A DNA stretch of 64,000 nt from JBKECF01 sp047974375 (GTDB lineage: Bacteria; Bacillota; Clostridia; Lachnospirales; CAMZNU01): assembly GCA_047974375.1 (NCBI GenBank), contig JBKECF010000010.1, forward strand, positions 62,001 to 126,000. The letters are read 5' to 3'. The notes below the pieces were generated by a model. It was not told where the DNA came from, did no database searches, and saw only the letters and a program-made list of their open reading frames with translations. The position numbers and the translations under genes are program-made. Numbering within the stretch: position 1 is the stretch's first letter; every line of letters starts with the position of its first letter. Of the stretch, positions 17,810 to 27,053 are shown in pieces.

Positions 17810-18910
17810 ATGAATAATTTAAATTTATTAATTAAACCCTCATCAAGTAAATGTAATATAAATTGCACATATTGCTTTTACAATGATGTTGCAAAAAATA
17901 GAAATGTAAAGGATTATGGATTTTTAGATATAAATGATTTAAAATATCTAATTACTAAAGCAATTGAATATACTGAAGATGGTGACTTGAATATAGCTTT
18001 TCAAGGTGGCGAACCAACATTAGTCGGATTAAAATACTTCGAAGAAGTTGTCGATTTTATAAAAAGTACAGGCAAAAAAAATATTATGTTATCACTACAA
18101 ACTAACGGTATGATAATCGATGCTGAATTAGCAAAATTTCTCCATGCAAATAATTTTTTGGTTGGTATATCCTTAGACGGATATTCAGATTTACATAACT
18201 TATATAGAAAAACAAAAAGTGGTAGTGACACTTTTAAAAGAGTAATGAAAACAATAGAATTATTCGATAAATATAAAGTCGAGTACAATGTTCTATCCCT
18301 AGTTACAGCTCAATCTGCCAAACATGCAAAAAAAGTATTTAACTTTTTCAAAAAAAATAATTTCAAATACTTGCAATATATATATTGTTTAGATCCATTA
18401 AATGAGGAAAAAGGAAATCATAAATTTTCCTTAGACAACGAGGGACTTTATGAATTTTTAAACGAAACTTTCAACTTGTGGTATAATGAGCTAGTTACAA
18501 ATAATTATATAAGTATTCGTTACTTCGATAATTTAATTCATATGGCTATGGGTATGTATCCCGAAAGTTGCACCTTAGTTGGGAATTGTGCATGTCAGTG
18601 TGTTGTTGAAGGAAATTTAGATGTTTTCCCCTGCGATTTTTATGTAATTGATGAATATAAAATTGGCAATGTAAAAGAAAATTCCATAAGTGAAATAATT
18701 ACATCTGAAAAAACTAAAGATTTTATAGAAAGTTCAATGTTTGTACCTGAAGAGTGTAAATCTTGTAAATATTACGCAATTTGTAAAAATGGGTGCAGGC
18801 GAGAGCGTGTTAACGGTAAAAATGTATATTGTAATGCATACAAAAAGTTTTTTGACCAAAATATAGATAAAATAATTGACTTAAGTACACGTTTAAAAAA
18901 TAATTATTAG
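17810..18910 (+). CDS. SPASM-domain radical SAM protein (anaerobic sulfatase maturase-like)
   Basis: About 366 residues from ATG 17810 (GTG at 17804 is also in frame). The N-terminal radical SAM cluster is CNINCTYCFYN, with NIAFQGGEPTLVG and SLQTNG as further barrel motifs. The C-terminal SPASM/twitch region carries the auxiliary cysteines CTLVGNCACQCV, FPCDFYV, ECKSCKYYAICKNGC and YCNAY. This matches anaerobic sulfatase-maturating enzymes (formylglycine formation), but no sulfatase gene is in the window. A peptide-modifying role is equally possible. It directly follows the DUF362-ferredoxin gene. Confidence 0.82.
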   Translation: MNNLNLLIKPSSSKCNINCTYCFYNDVAKNRNVKDYGFLDINDLKYLITKAIEYTEDGDLNIAFQGGEPTLVGLKYFEEVVDFIKSTGKKNIMLSLQTNGMIIDAELAKFLHANNFLVGISLDGYSDLHNLYRKTKSGSDTFKRVMKTIELFDKYKVEYNVLSLVTAQSAKHAKKVFNFFKKNNFKYLQYIYCLDPLNEEKGNHKFSLDNEGLYEFLNETFNLWYNELVTNNYISIRYFDNLIHMAMGMYPESCTLVGNCACQCVVEGNLDVFPCDFYVIDEYKIGNVKENSISEIITSEKTKDFIESSMFVPEECKSCKYYAICKNGCRRERVNGKNVYCNAYKKFFDQNIDKIIDLSTRLKNNY

Positions 18911-18973
18911 CTTAGATAGCGTAAAATACTTATATATATTTAATAATAATACTAATTTATTTGGAGAAATAAA

Positions 18974-19999
18974 ATGAGAGTAGAAAAATATAAGGACATA
19001 ATAGAAAAATATCCAAATGCCATATTTGTAGACTTACGTACAGAGTTAGAGTATGAAGAAAATACAATTCCTGGAGCTATAAATATTCCAATATTAAGCA
19101 ATGAGGAAAGAGCTGAAGTAGGTACTATTTATAAACAAAGAAGTAAGGAATTAGCTATAGAAAAGGCTATAATATACACTAGTGAAAAACTGCCTGATAT
19201 TTTTATAAAATTAAGAAACATAGCAAAAGATTCAAAACTTTTAGTAGTTTTTTGTGCTCGAGGAGGAATGCGCAGCTCATCAGTCGCCAGTCTTTTTTCT
19301 TCTCTTCATTTCAATATAGTAAAATTAGATATGGGATATAAAGGCTATAGACATCATATAAATAAATATTTACCAATTGAGCTAGAAAAAGTTAAATTTA
19401 TTGGTCTATATGGAAAAACGGGCACAGGCAAAACAAAAATACTTAAAGAGTTAAAATTAATGAACATTGATATTTTAGACTTAGAAGGTTGTGCTAATCA
19501 TCGTGGGTCAACTTTAGGTTCTGTAGGCTTAAGTAAACAAAATTCCCAAAAAACTTTTGAATCATTAGTATATGATTCATTAATAAAGAGAAATTCTAAT
19601 ACAATATTTATAGAGGGCGAAAGCAAAAGAATAGGTAATGTTATACTACCTAGCTATTTGTATGAAAAATTAATTAATTCTACTAAAATTTTAATTGAAA
19701 GTAGCATAGATTATAGAACAAAAACTATACATGATGAATATATAAATGAATACTTTACAAAAAAAGATTTTATGGTTAAATTAAACTGGTTGAATAAGTA
19801 CATAAGTAAAAAGGATATAGAGGACTTAATTACTCACCTTAAAAATAACGATTATGATTATGTTATAAAAAAACTAATGATTAATTATTATGATATTAAA
19901 TATAATGTTAACAGCTATAGTTATGAGAGAATTTTTTATAATACAAACGATAAAAAATGTGGTGAAGATATATTAAAGTTTTTTAATATTGATATATAA
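18974..19999 (+). CDS. mnmH: tRNA 2-selenouridine synthase
   Basis: A 341-residue SelU/YbbB/MnmH protein. The N-terminal rhodanese domain has its active Cys94 in VVFCARGGMRSSS, and the P-loop GTPase/ATPase-like domain has GKTGTGKT at 147-154. EGCANHRGSTLGSVG and IEGESKRIGNVILP are family signatures. MnmH geranylates and then selenates 2-thiouridine at wobble position 34 using selenophosphate, so the organism probably has selD elsewhere; none is in this window. GGAG lies upstream of the ATG. A MetRS-like gene follows 23 bases later. Confidence 0.92.
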   Translation: MRVEKYKDIIEKYPNAIFVDLRTELEYEENTIPGAINIPILSNEERAEVGTIYKQRSKELAIEKAIIYTSEKLPDIFIKLRNIAKDSKLLVVFCARGGMRSSSVASLFSSLHFNIVKLDMGYKGYRHHINKYLPIELEKVKFIGLYGKTGTGKTKILKELKLMNIDILDLEGCANHRGSTLGSVGLSKQNSQKTFESLVYDSLIKRNSNTIFIEGESKRIGNVILPSYLYEKLINSTKILIESSIDYRTKTIHDEYINEYFTKKDFMVKLNWLNKYISKKDIEDLITHLKNNDYDYVIKKLMINYYDIKYNVNSYSYERIFYNTNDKKCGEDILKFFNIDI

Positions 20000-20022
20000 T
20001 AACTTTCTTAAAGGAGCTTACA

Positions 20023-22011
20023 ATGAAAGAGAATAATAAGAAATTTAGCATGCTAGATAATAGACCTGAATTTCCTAAAAGAGCTGTTGTTACAGGTGGT
20101 ATGCCTTATGGTAACAAAGAATTACACTTAGGTCATATAGGAGGCGTGTTTATTCATGCAGATACTTATGCAAGATTTTTAAGAGATAGAATAGGGGATG
20201 AAAATGTTGTTTTTGTTTCCGGCACGGACTGTTATGGTTCGCCTATAATAGAATACTATAGAAAAGCAAAAGAAAATGGTGAAGATGTGCCTGATACATT
20301 GGAAGATTTTGTATTAAAAAATCACCATTCCCAAAAAGAAGTTTTAGATTTATACAACATAAGCCTAAATAAATATGCAACATCCGCCTTTGGTGATGAT
20401 GGAAGTACACACCAAGAAATAAGTACTGACTTATTTATGGAATTATATAAAAAGGGTGCATTAAAAAAAATAAAAAGTGAACAATTTTATGATACAGAGC
20501 TAGAAAAAGTATTAAATGGTAGACAGGTAGTTGGTAAGTGTCCAATACCTAATTGTAATGCAGAAACAGCTTATAGTGATGAGTGTGCTTTAGGTCACCA
20601 ATACAGACCAAAAGATTTACTAAACCCATTAAGCCAGCTTTCAGGTAGTGTGCCAAAAATGATAGAAGTAGAAAATTGGTATTTCGATTTAGAAAGCTAT
20701 ATGGATGTTATTGACAGCTATATAAATACAAATAAAACCATACGCAAGGTTGTAAAAAGTGCAATTGCGGAGTTTCTAAAAGAGCCTATAACCTTTGTAA
20801 AAGCTGATGATATAGAAAAATTTAACAAAATATCGCAACAATTGCCAAGTTTCACTATGTTAGAGGAGCAAAAGCAGTCTTCCTATGCTATTACATTTTC
20901 TTCCTTGGAAGATAGAGATAGAGCAACGATTATACTGGGAAATAACGCCATACAATTTAGAAACGGTAAAACTTTAGTACCTTTTAGATTAACAGGAAAT
21001 GAAGAATGGGGTTTAAAAGCACCTACCCTTGAAGGGCTAGAGGATTTAACTTTCTGGGTATGGCCAGAATCCTTGTTTGCACCAATCTCATTTACAAAGT
21101 CTTACTTAAAATCAATCGGTGAAAATGATGAAAGATATAAAGATTTTTGGTATTCGAAAGATGCTCAAGTTTATCAATTTATTGGGTCGGATAATATTTA
21201 CTTTTATGGAATAGCTGAAATAGGTATGTTTCTAGCCTTGCAAGGTGATAATATAACATTAGTACCTACAGATGGAAACCTTACAGCTCCAAATGTTATT
21301 GCTAACAATCATGTGCTTTTTTTAGATAAAAAAGCGAGTAGTTCTGGAAAAATAAAAGCTCCAAGCGCTAGGGAATTATTAGAATACTATACTGTAGAGC
21401 AGCTTAAAACGCATTTTTTGGCTTTTGGACTAGGTTCTAAAAGTGTCGGGTTTAAGCCGAAGCCACTAAACCCAGAGACTAAAGAAGATGAAAATGATCC
21501 TGTTTTAGTTGAGGGTAATTTATATACAAATGTATTAAATAGGCTGTTACGTACATTTTTTTACAGTATTCAAGAATATAGTAGTGGTATAATATCGACA
21601 AATAAGGTTAGTGATAATATTATAGATGAAGCTAATAATGCAATATGCAAATATGAAAGACATATGTATAAATATGAATTTCATAGAGTGATAGATGTAT
21701 TAGATTCCTACATAAGAAATGCAAATAAGTACTTTGTAAGGGAAATAAAAAATGAAGACAATCAAGACCAAGTTTTTGTTGATACATTACATATGATAAA
21801 AGTTATTGCCAATTTAATACACCCAATTATGGATAGTAATGCAGATATGATTTTAGAATATTTTAATATTACATATGATGGGAAGTTTTGGTCATGGGAT
21901 AATATATTTAAGCCTATATACCAAATAGCTAAAATAGAAAGTGGTCATAAATTTAAATTCTTGGAGCCGAAAGTTGACTTTTTTACTAAACTAGATAGCC
22001 AGTATAACTAA
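20023..22011 (+). CDS. Second methionyl-tRNA synthetase-like protein (class I tRNA ligase family)
   Basis: A 662-residue class I synthetase of the MetRS type. HIGH-like HLGH is in GNKELHLGHIGG near the N-terminus, and a zinc-knuckle-like CPIPNC...DECALGH insertion is present. The tryptophan-rich MetRS core FWVWPESLF and an all-helical anticodon-binding region follow. In place of KMSKS it reads KKASSSGK, and there is an extra insert at about 262-335. It has no C-terminal tRNA-binding OB domain. The canonical MetRS is at 52.8 kb with KMSKS and a T-box, so this is a paralogue, as seen in many Clostridia. Its substrate is uncertain. Co-directional with mnmH upstream. Confidence 0.8.
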   Translation: MKENNKKFSMLDNRPEFPKRAVVTGGMPYGNKELHLGHIGGVFIHADTYARFLRDRIGDENVVFVSGTDCYGSPIIEYYRKAKENGEDVPDTLEDFVLKNHHSQKEVLDLYNISLNKYATSAFGDDGSTHQEISTDLFMELYKKGALKKIKSEQFYDTELEKVLNGRQVVGKCPIPNCNAETAYSDECALGHQYRPKDLLNPLSQLSGSVPKMIEVENWYFDLESYMDVIDSYINTNKTIRKVVKSAIAEFLKEPITFVKADDIEKFNKISQQLPSFTMLEEQKQSSYAITFSSLEDRDRATIILGNNAIQFRNGKTLVPFRLTGNEEWGLKAPTLEGLEDLTFWVWPESLFAPISFTKSYLKSIGENDERYKDFWYSKDAQVYQFIGSDNIYFYGIAEIGMFLALQGDNITLVPTDGNLTAPNVIANNHVLFLDKKASSSGKIKAPSARELLEYYTVEQLKTHFLAFGLGSKSVGFKPKPLNPETKEDENDPVLVEGNLYTNVLNRLLRTFFYSIQEYSSGIISTNKVSDNIIDEANNAICKYERHMYKYEFHRVIDVLDSYIRNANKYFVREIKNEDNQDQVFVDTLHMIKVIANLIHPIMDSNADMILEYFNITYDGKFWSWDNIFKPIYQIAKIESGHKFKFLEPKVDFFTKLDSQYN

Positions 22012-22038
22012 AAAAGCCAATACAAGAGAGGACAGATC

Positions 22039-23373
22039 ATGAAAAAAACTATATTAAGTTTAAGTATATTAATATTTTTCACAACAACCGTGTACGGTAA
22101 TGAAAATGTTGATCTAACTAGAGATGAATCCTTAAAAGTAATAAATGAGGCTTTTTCAATTATAGATGAAAACTACGTTGGTAGTGATATTAATAATCGT
22201 GGACTAATAAATGCAGCGATGTACGGCATTGCTACATATTTAGATCAGTATAGTAATTTCTATGAAGAGAATTATATAAATGGGAATTTTTCAGACTTTA
22301 TAGATGATGATTTCTATATAGGATTTCAGCTAGATAATAACGGTGGATATTACGTTGGTGAAATATTAGATGGTTATCCTGCTACAAATTCTAAAATAGT
22401 AATTGGAGAAGAAATTATTAAAGTAGGTGGTACAAATATAAGTGAATTATCAAAAACAGATATAGAAAATTATTTATACTTTGTGGCTGAACGCAAAAAA
22501 ACAATAACTACACTTAAAAATAATTTGCCATATACGTACACATTTGAGTTTAATGAATTTCCTACTTCAATATCCTATTACAAAGGAACAGAAACTGAAT
22601 ATTTAAAAAATAAAAATATATGTATTATTGATATAGATGAATTCACAAGAAGCACAGGGCTAGAATTCCAAGAAGCTCTTAAGTCAATTAGGGAGTATGG
22701 TAGTGAAAATTTAGTTATTGATTTAAGAGGAAACCCTGGTGGTTACGTAGTATCTATGAACGAAACATTGGAACAAATTCTCCCAAAAGGAAATGCATAT
22801 AATATTATATACAAAAATGGAGATTATTACAGCCACTATACAAATACTATAAATGAGAGTATATTTGATGAAATAATTATATTAGTGGATGAATATACTG
22901 CATCTTCAGCAGAAATATTTGCCGGAGTAATGCAAAGTAGGGGACATGCAAAAATAGTCGGAACACCTACAACCGGAAAAGGCGTATCACAAAATTATTT
23001 CGATATTTATGTCGAAGACATAGACTACGTTGGTGCGTTTCAGCTAACAAACGGTTTAATAGAAATAAACGGTGAAACTTATAATAATAAGGGTTTAGTA
23101 CCAGATTACCTAGCTATTACACCATTTTATATAACAAATACTACAACTGATGATGCATGGTTAGAATTCTATGGAATTAATATGAATGATTACGTTAGTT
23201 TTCTATTAAATGAGCTAAAGTATAGCTCTATAAAAGAATTTCAAAATAAAAAAGAAATATATGTAAGTGATGAATTAAATAAAGAAACTATCGACAAGCT
23301 AAACGATGAATCTGCACACATCTCACCAGATAAAATATATTTAAGTATTGTAAACGACATTATTAATGATTAA
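22039..23373 (+). CDS. Exported S41 family C-terminal processing protease
   Basis: A 444-residue protein with an N-terminal signal peptide (hydrophobic through about residue 18, then YGNEN). A PDZ-like domain lies at about 90-160 and the S41 peptidase core after that: SENLVIDLRGNPGGYV, then the catalytic serine in DEYTASSAEIFAG and the general-base lysine in TPTTGKGVSQ. Related CtpA/Prc proteins cut exported proteins near their C-termini. The next gene, a cyclophilin lipoprotein, overlaps it by reading frame and starts 10 bases after its stop, so the pair probably acts in extracytoplasmic protein quality control. Substrate unknown. Confidence 0.88.
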   Translation: MKKTILSLSILIFFTTTVYGNENVDLTRDESLKVINEAFSIIDENYVGSDINNRGLINAAMYGIATYLDQYSNFYEENYINGNFSDFIDDDFYIGFQLDNNGGYYVGEILDGYPATNSKIVIGEEIIKVGGTNISELSKTDIENYLYFVAERKKTITTLKNNLPYTYTFEFNEFPTSISYYKGTETEYLKNKNICIIDIDEFTRSTGLEFQEALKSIREYGSENLVIDLRGNPGGYVVSMNETLEQILPKGNAYNIIYKNGDYYSHYTNTINESIFDEIIILVDEYTASSAEIFAGVMQSRGHAKIVGTPTTGKGVSQNYFDIYVEDIDYVGAFQLTNGLIEINGETYNNKGLVPDYLAITPFYITNTTTDDAWLEFYGINMNDYVSFLLNELKYSSIKEFQNKKEIYVSDELNKETIDKLNDESAHISPDKIYLSIVNDIIND

Positions 23374-23383
23374 AGAGGTTAAA

Positions 23384-24292
23384 ATGAAAAGATTAGCAAA
23401 AATAGTAATAACAACAATTATAGCATCTAGTATTTTTGTAGGTTGTAGTAACACTTCTACAGCTGATGCAACTGCAACAGGAACTGAAGCTTCTACCGAA
23501 GAAAACTCTGTAGAAACTACCAGTAATGAAACTACTGATGAAGCTACTGCAACAGAAGAAATTGTGCCAAATGAGGATGCTGTGGATATTGGTGAATTGA
23601 ATCCAATTTTTAAAGCTCCTGAGTCTATAGAAAACCTACCACAATTGCAAGAGCCAAAAACTGGAGATACAATCGCTACAATAAAAACAAACAAAGGTGA
23701 TATAACTGCTGTGCTTTATCCTGAATATGCACCTAAGGCTGTAGAGAATTTCACAACCCATGCAAAAGATGGTTATTTTAATGGATTAATTTTTCACAGA
23801 GTAATAAATGATTTTATGATTCAAGGCGGTGACCCTGAAGGAACTGGTATGGGCGGTGAAAGCATTTGGGGCACGCCTTTTGAAGATGAAGTCTCAAATA
23901 ATTTAAAGAATTTTAGAGGTGCGCTATCAATGGCTAACTCTGGAGTAAACACAAATGGTAGCCAGTTTTTTATAGTACAAAATAGCGATATAAATACTAT
24001 AAACCCTAATGCCAGTACTGAACTTCAATACTATAGCGAAAATCAAGATGAAGTATTAGACGTTGTAGATGAAAACACAGTTGTAAAAGCTAAAAATTTA
24101 TATCCAAAATTTGCTAATGATTACTACACTGAGATAGGCGGAACGCCACATTTAGACTTTAGACACACTGTTTTTGGACAAGTTGTTAGTGGTTTAGAGG
24201 TAGTAGACTCAATTGCAGCAGTAGAAGTTGATAAAAATAGTAAACCGACTGAAGATGTTATAATAGAAACTGTTGAAATATCGACTTATTAA
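23384..24292 (+). CDS. Cyclophilin-type peptidyl-prolyl isomerase lipoprotein
   Basis: About 302 residues from ATG 23384, preceded by AAAGAGG. The signal peptide ends in a lipobox (IFVGCSN, Cys21) so the protein is anchored to the outer face of the membrane. A Thr/Glu-rich linker of about 50 residues leads to a cyclophilin domain with FHRVINDFMIQGGDPEGTGMGG, RGALSMANSG and NGSQFFIV; catalytic Arg and the Gln/Phe pocket are present. An insert before HLDFRHTVFGQVVSGLEVVD lengthens the domain. It probably helps fold exported proteins and is paired with the S41 protease. Confidence 0.92.
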   Translation: MKRLAKIVITTIIASSIFVGCSNTSTADATATGTEASTEENSVETTSNETTDEATATEEIVPNEDAVDIGELNPIFKAPESIENLPQLQEPKTGDTIATIKTNKGDITAVLYPEYAPKAVENFTTHAKDGYFNGLIFHRVINDFMIQGGDPEGTGMGGESIWGTPFEDEVSNNLKNFRGALSMANSGVNTNGSQFFIVQNSDINTINPNASTELQYYSENQDEVLDVVDENTVVKAKNLYPKFANDYYTEIGGTPHLDFRHTVFGQVVSGLEVVDSIAAVEVDKNSKPTEDVIIETVEISTY

Positions 24293-24304
24293 AATAAAGA
24301 ACAA

Positions 24305-24371
24305 GAGGCTGTCTTGAAAAGAAAAAAGCTTAGCCGTGATGGTCTTTGCTTTACTGCTAAGGCAAAGTCGA
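24305..24371. repeat. Dispersed intergenic repeat, copy A
   Basis: Begins GAGGCTGTCTTGAAAAG and continues GAAAAGAAAAAAGCTTAGCC, then TTTGCTTTACTGCTAAGGCA. The same sequence elements occur at 36,256 and 62,224. Internal complementarity CTTAGC (24329-24334)/GCTAAG (24356-24361) gives a hairpin just after the cyclophilin gene. The GGCTGTC start resembles inverted repeats of transposon-derived elements. Confidence 0.6.
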
Positions 24372-24514
24372 CAATTTAAGCATTAATATATGAAAAAAAT
24401 ACACACAAATTTTGCACATAAAATTTATTAAATTAGTATAAATACATTACCTATAATTATTTGTGTATTCTTGTCGGCCGTGTACTTTTTTTCGTTCACT
24501 AGTACGATTTAATC

Positions 24515-24536
24515 GGCTCTTTGTTAAATCGTGTTG
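24515..24536. mobile_element. ISL3-type terminal inverted repeat
   Basis: GGCTCTTTGTTAAATCGTG resembles the GGCTCTTTGTCAA-type ends of ISL3-family insertion sequences. It lies on the 3' side of the transposase remnant at 24,617-24,955, at the distance expected for an intact element end. No partner repeat is visible to the right, so the element has lost that end. Between 24,372 and 24,514 I see only A+T-rich sequence. Confidence 0.6.
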
Positions 24537-24568
24537 TTTGTTAAAAACATTAACAACTGTAACAATTC

Positions 24569-24598
24569 AAATGAGATATTCTATGGGGTATCTCATTT
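24569..24598. terminator. Bidirectional terminator-like hairpin in the IS remnant
   Basis: AAATGAGATA (24569-24578) pairs perfectly with TATCTCATTT (24589-24598), leaving a 10-base loop, with T runs on the plus side. It sits between the transposase remnant's stop and the element end, where ISL3 elements often carry a terminator. Confidence 0.6.
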
Positions 24599-24616
24599 TT
24601 AAGTTTCAGAAAATCT

Positions 24617-24955
24617 TTATTTAATTATTGAATGTGTATCTAATATACTCTTTTTCATATTATCAAAACGTCTATATCCAAAATCCACTTTTTTAATAAC
24701 TTTAATTTTATTATTAAGCCCCTCAATTACTCCATTTGTGTATTCATATACTAATGGAGTAGACATGTATACACTATATTTCCTAAGGGTTTTCACCGCT
24801 ATAGCCATTTGTTTACTCAGTATATCTTTGTTACTTCTATTAGCTTTGCTGTATTCCTTTCTTCTACTGCTTCTAATAGGTTATGATAAACATAATATGA
24901 CTCTTCTAATCTCTACAGTATGGTCGTTTATAGATATTTTTATGCAATTGCTTTA
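24617..24955 (-). pseudogene. ISL3 family transposase, C-terminal remnant
   Basis: Minus-strand 24,808-24,617 encodes the C-terminal DDE-family motif YEYTNGVIEGLNNKIKVIKK followed by FGYRRFDNMKKSIL, typical of ISL3 transposases. Upstream, in other frames and interrupted by stops, the sequence still reads SYYVYHNLLEAVEERNTAKL, which fits the preceding helical part. The N-terminal DNA-binding half and the right inverted repeat are missing. It is a decayed, non-functional fragment next to the mreB promoter region. Confidence 0.75.
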
Positions 24956-24972
24956 GCCATAAAATAAAAAGT

Positions 24973-25001
24973 GATTAAAATTAAATTTAATGATATAATA
25001 T
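24973..25001 (+). promoter_or_regulatory. Promoter candidate for the mreB operon
   Basis: GTGATT (24973-24978), 17 bases, and a perfect TATAAT (24996-25001), about 140 bases before the mreB ATG. It lies at the edge of the IS remnant. A second TATAAT at 25119-25124 lacks a good -35 but could also be used. Confidence 0.45.
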
Positions 25002-25142
25002 ATAGGATTGCAGATAATGATTAAATTTAATTTAGTTATAATTATAAATTTCAAAATTTATATGCTTGAAAAAAAATTAATTAATTTAACAAATTCTGTA
25101 TCTTAGTAGCACTAGTTATATAATTCAGTTTTTGGAGGAATC

Positions 25143-26159
25143 ATGTTTAATAATGATATAGGTATAGATTTAGGAACAGCAAATACATTAGTTTACGCAA
25201 GAGGTCAAGGCATAGTTATAAACGAACCTTCGGTAGTTGCATTGGATACAAAAAAAAATCAAGTATTAGCTGTAGGTAGTGATGCAAAAGATATGATAGG
25301 CAGAACACCAGGATATGTTACAGCTGTTAGACCAATGAAAGATGGTGTAATTGCTGACTTCGATGTAACACAAAATATGATTAAATATTTTATTAAAAAG
25401 TCCAAAACATTTAGAAAACCGAGGATTGTAATTTGTGTACCTTCAGGAGTTACACAAGTTGAAAAAAGAGCTATAATTGATGCAGCAATATCTGCTGGAT
25501 CCAAAGAAAAAAGCACGTATTTAATAGAAGAACCTATGGCGGCATCTATTGGCGCTGGTTTGCCGGTTTTTTCTCCTATAGGAAGTATGATTGTTGACAT
25601 TGGTGGAGGTACAAGTGAAGTTGCTGTAATATCATTAGGTGGTGTAGTAACTTGTGAGTCATTAAGAATAGCCGGTGATGCTATAGACAATTGTATAGTT
25701 AATTATGTGAGGAAAGAGTTTAATTTAGCTATAGGATATAGAACAGCAGAAGCTATTAAGATGATAGTAGGTAGTGTTTATAACCCAGATGCATATACTT
25801 TATTGGAGGTAAGAGGTAGAGATTTAGTATCGGGGCTACCTAAAACCATTGAAATGTCAGAGGTCGATACATCGCACGCAATAATGGAGCCTGTTAATAG
25901 CATAATAGATTCAATTAAAGCTACCCTAGAAAAAACGCCACCAGAGCTTTCTTCCGATTTAATGGCAACACAAATAACCCTAGCTGGTGGTGGTGCTTTG
26001 ATAAAAGGATTAGATGCACTCATCGAGAAAGAAACAGGTATGCCTGTGGCTATTGCTAACGAGCCTCTTAATTGTGTGGCAAATGGAATAGGTGTTATAC
26101 TTGATGATTTCGAAAAGTATAAAAAACTACTAATAACTAATAAGTCATTGAAAATGTAA
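25143..26159 (+). CDS. mreB: Rod shape-determining actin homologue MreB
   Basis: A 338-residue bacterial actin with both phosphate loops: DIGIDLGTANTLVY at the N-terminus and IVDIGGGTSEVAVISLGG in the middle, plus TLAGGGALIKGLDALI near the end (adenosine pocket). MreB filaments under the membrane orient the elongasome that contains MreC, MreD, RodA and PBP2, all encoded next to it here. The strong TTTGGAGGAATC site precedes the ATG. Length is normal for Bacillota MreB/Mbl proteins; from sequence alone I do not separate MreB from Mbl. Confidence 0.95.
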   Translation: MFNNDIGIDLGTANTLVYARGQGIVINEPSVVALDTKKNQVLAVGSDAKDMIGRTPGYVTAVRPMKDGVIADFDVTQNMIKYFIKKSKTFRKPRIVICVPSGVTQVEKRAIIDAAISAGSKEKSTYLIEEPMAASIGAGLPVFSPIGSMIVDIGGGTSEVAVISLGGVVTCESLRIAGDAIDNCIVNYVRKEFNLAIGYRTAEAIKMIVGSVYNPDAYTLLEVRGRDLVSGLPKTIEMSEVDTSHAIMEPVNSIIDSIKATLEKTPPELSSDLMATQITLAGGGALIKGLDALIEKETGMPVAIANEPLNCVANGIGVILDDFEKYKKLLITNKSLKM

Positions 26160-26169
26160 GGTGATTACG

Positions 26170-27030
26170 TTGAATTTTATAAAAAAGAACAAAGTAGTTT
26201 TTATTTGGTTTGTTGTAATTTTGTCAGTAATTGCAATGATTTTGACGGTAGGTAATAGATATTCGCCACAGTACTTTAGCTCTATTGTATCATTTCCTAT
26301 GAACTCAATTAACAAAATTATAGAGGCTAAAAATAATTTTGTACTTAGCCGTGGCGAAATTGAAAAGCTAAAAGAAGATAATCTACGATTAACAGAGGAA
26401 AATATACAATTAAACATAGAAAATGACAAATTGGAATTATTAGAACAGGAGAATATTGAGCTTTCAGACCTTTTAGATACATCTAGAAGTTATCCTGAAT
26501 ATAATAAAATAACAACTAGTGTAATTGGAAAAGAAATAAGCAATTGGTACGATAAGTTTTATATAGATGCAGGCTTAAATCAAGGAGTTAAAAAGAATAT
26601 GGTTGTTATTGCAGCTGGTGGATTAGTCGGACATATCTCTAAAGTATCAAGTAATTATGCAGAGGTAAAGACTATAATAGATGATACAAGCACTGTAAGT
26701 GGCATGATAACTAGAAGTAGTAGCCTAGGTTTCGTTAAAGGTGACAATACCTTGCGTAATGATAATTTGATACGTATGGAGTTTTTCGATATAGATGCTG
26801 AAGTTTTAGAAAATGATGAAGTGATAACATCGCACTTAAGCAGTATCTATCCCAAAGGTATATCTATCGGATATGTTAAAAAGGTCACAAGTGACGATGC
26901 AGGACTATATAAATATGCTTATGTGACACCTTATGTAGATTTCACTGATTTAAAAAAAGTAATAGTTATATTAGATGACTTTTCTAATAGTTACAAAGAA
27001 GAGTTCAAAAGCAGAGTTCTAAGTTACTAA
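26170..27030 (+). CDS. mreC: Cell shape protein MreC
   Basis: About 286 residues from TTG 26170; TAAGGTGA is placed well for that codon and badly for the in-frame GTG at 26161. One membrane helix at about 9-28 is followed by a coiled coil rich in Glu/Leu/Asn (about 60-105), then a beta-barrel domain with VVIAAGGLVGHISKVS and a later LVGxV-like repeat (GISIGYVKKV). MreC links the PBP2-RodA synthase to MreB and activates PBP2. It begins 10 bases after mreB and is followed by mreD. Confidence 0.92.
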   Translation: MNFIKKNKVVFIWFVVILSVIAMILTVGNRYSPQYFSSIVSFPMNSINKIIEAKNNFVLSRGEIEKLKEDNLRLTEENIQLNIENDKLELLEQENIELSDLLDTSRSYPEYNKITTSVIGKEISNWYDKFYIDAGLNQGVKKNMVVIAAGGLVGHISKVSSNYAEVKTIIDDTSTVSGMITRSSSLGFVKGDNTLRNDNLIRMEFFDIDAEVLENDEVITSHLSSIYPKGISIGYVKKVTSDDAGLYKYAYVTPYVDFTDLKKVIVILDDFSNSYKEEFKSRVLSY

Positions 27031-27053
27031 ATTTAAATTAGGAGGAGTATAAT

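Noticed and set aside
17810..18910. Firm assignment as anaerobic sulfatase maturase
   Set aside because: Cysteine pattern fits, but no sulfatase is encoded nearby and other SPASM enzymes share the pattern.
19900..20022. T-box before the second MetRS-like gene
   Set aside because: The gap from mnmH is only 23 bases, with no GGTGGTACC element or terminator.
24738..24956. Hydrophobic 72-codon plus-strand ORF
   Set aside because: It is antisense to the ISL3 transposase remnant, has no ribosome binding site, and its hydrophobicity comes from reading the A+T-rich complement.
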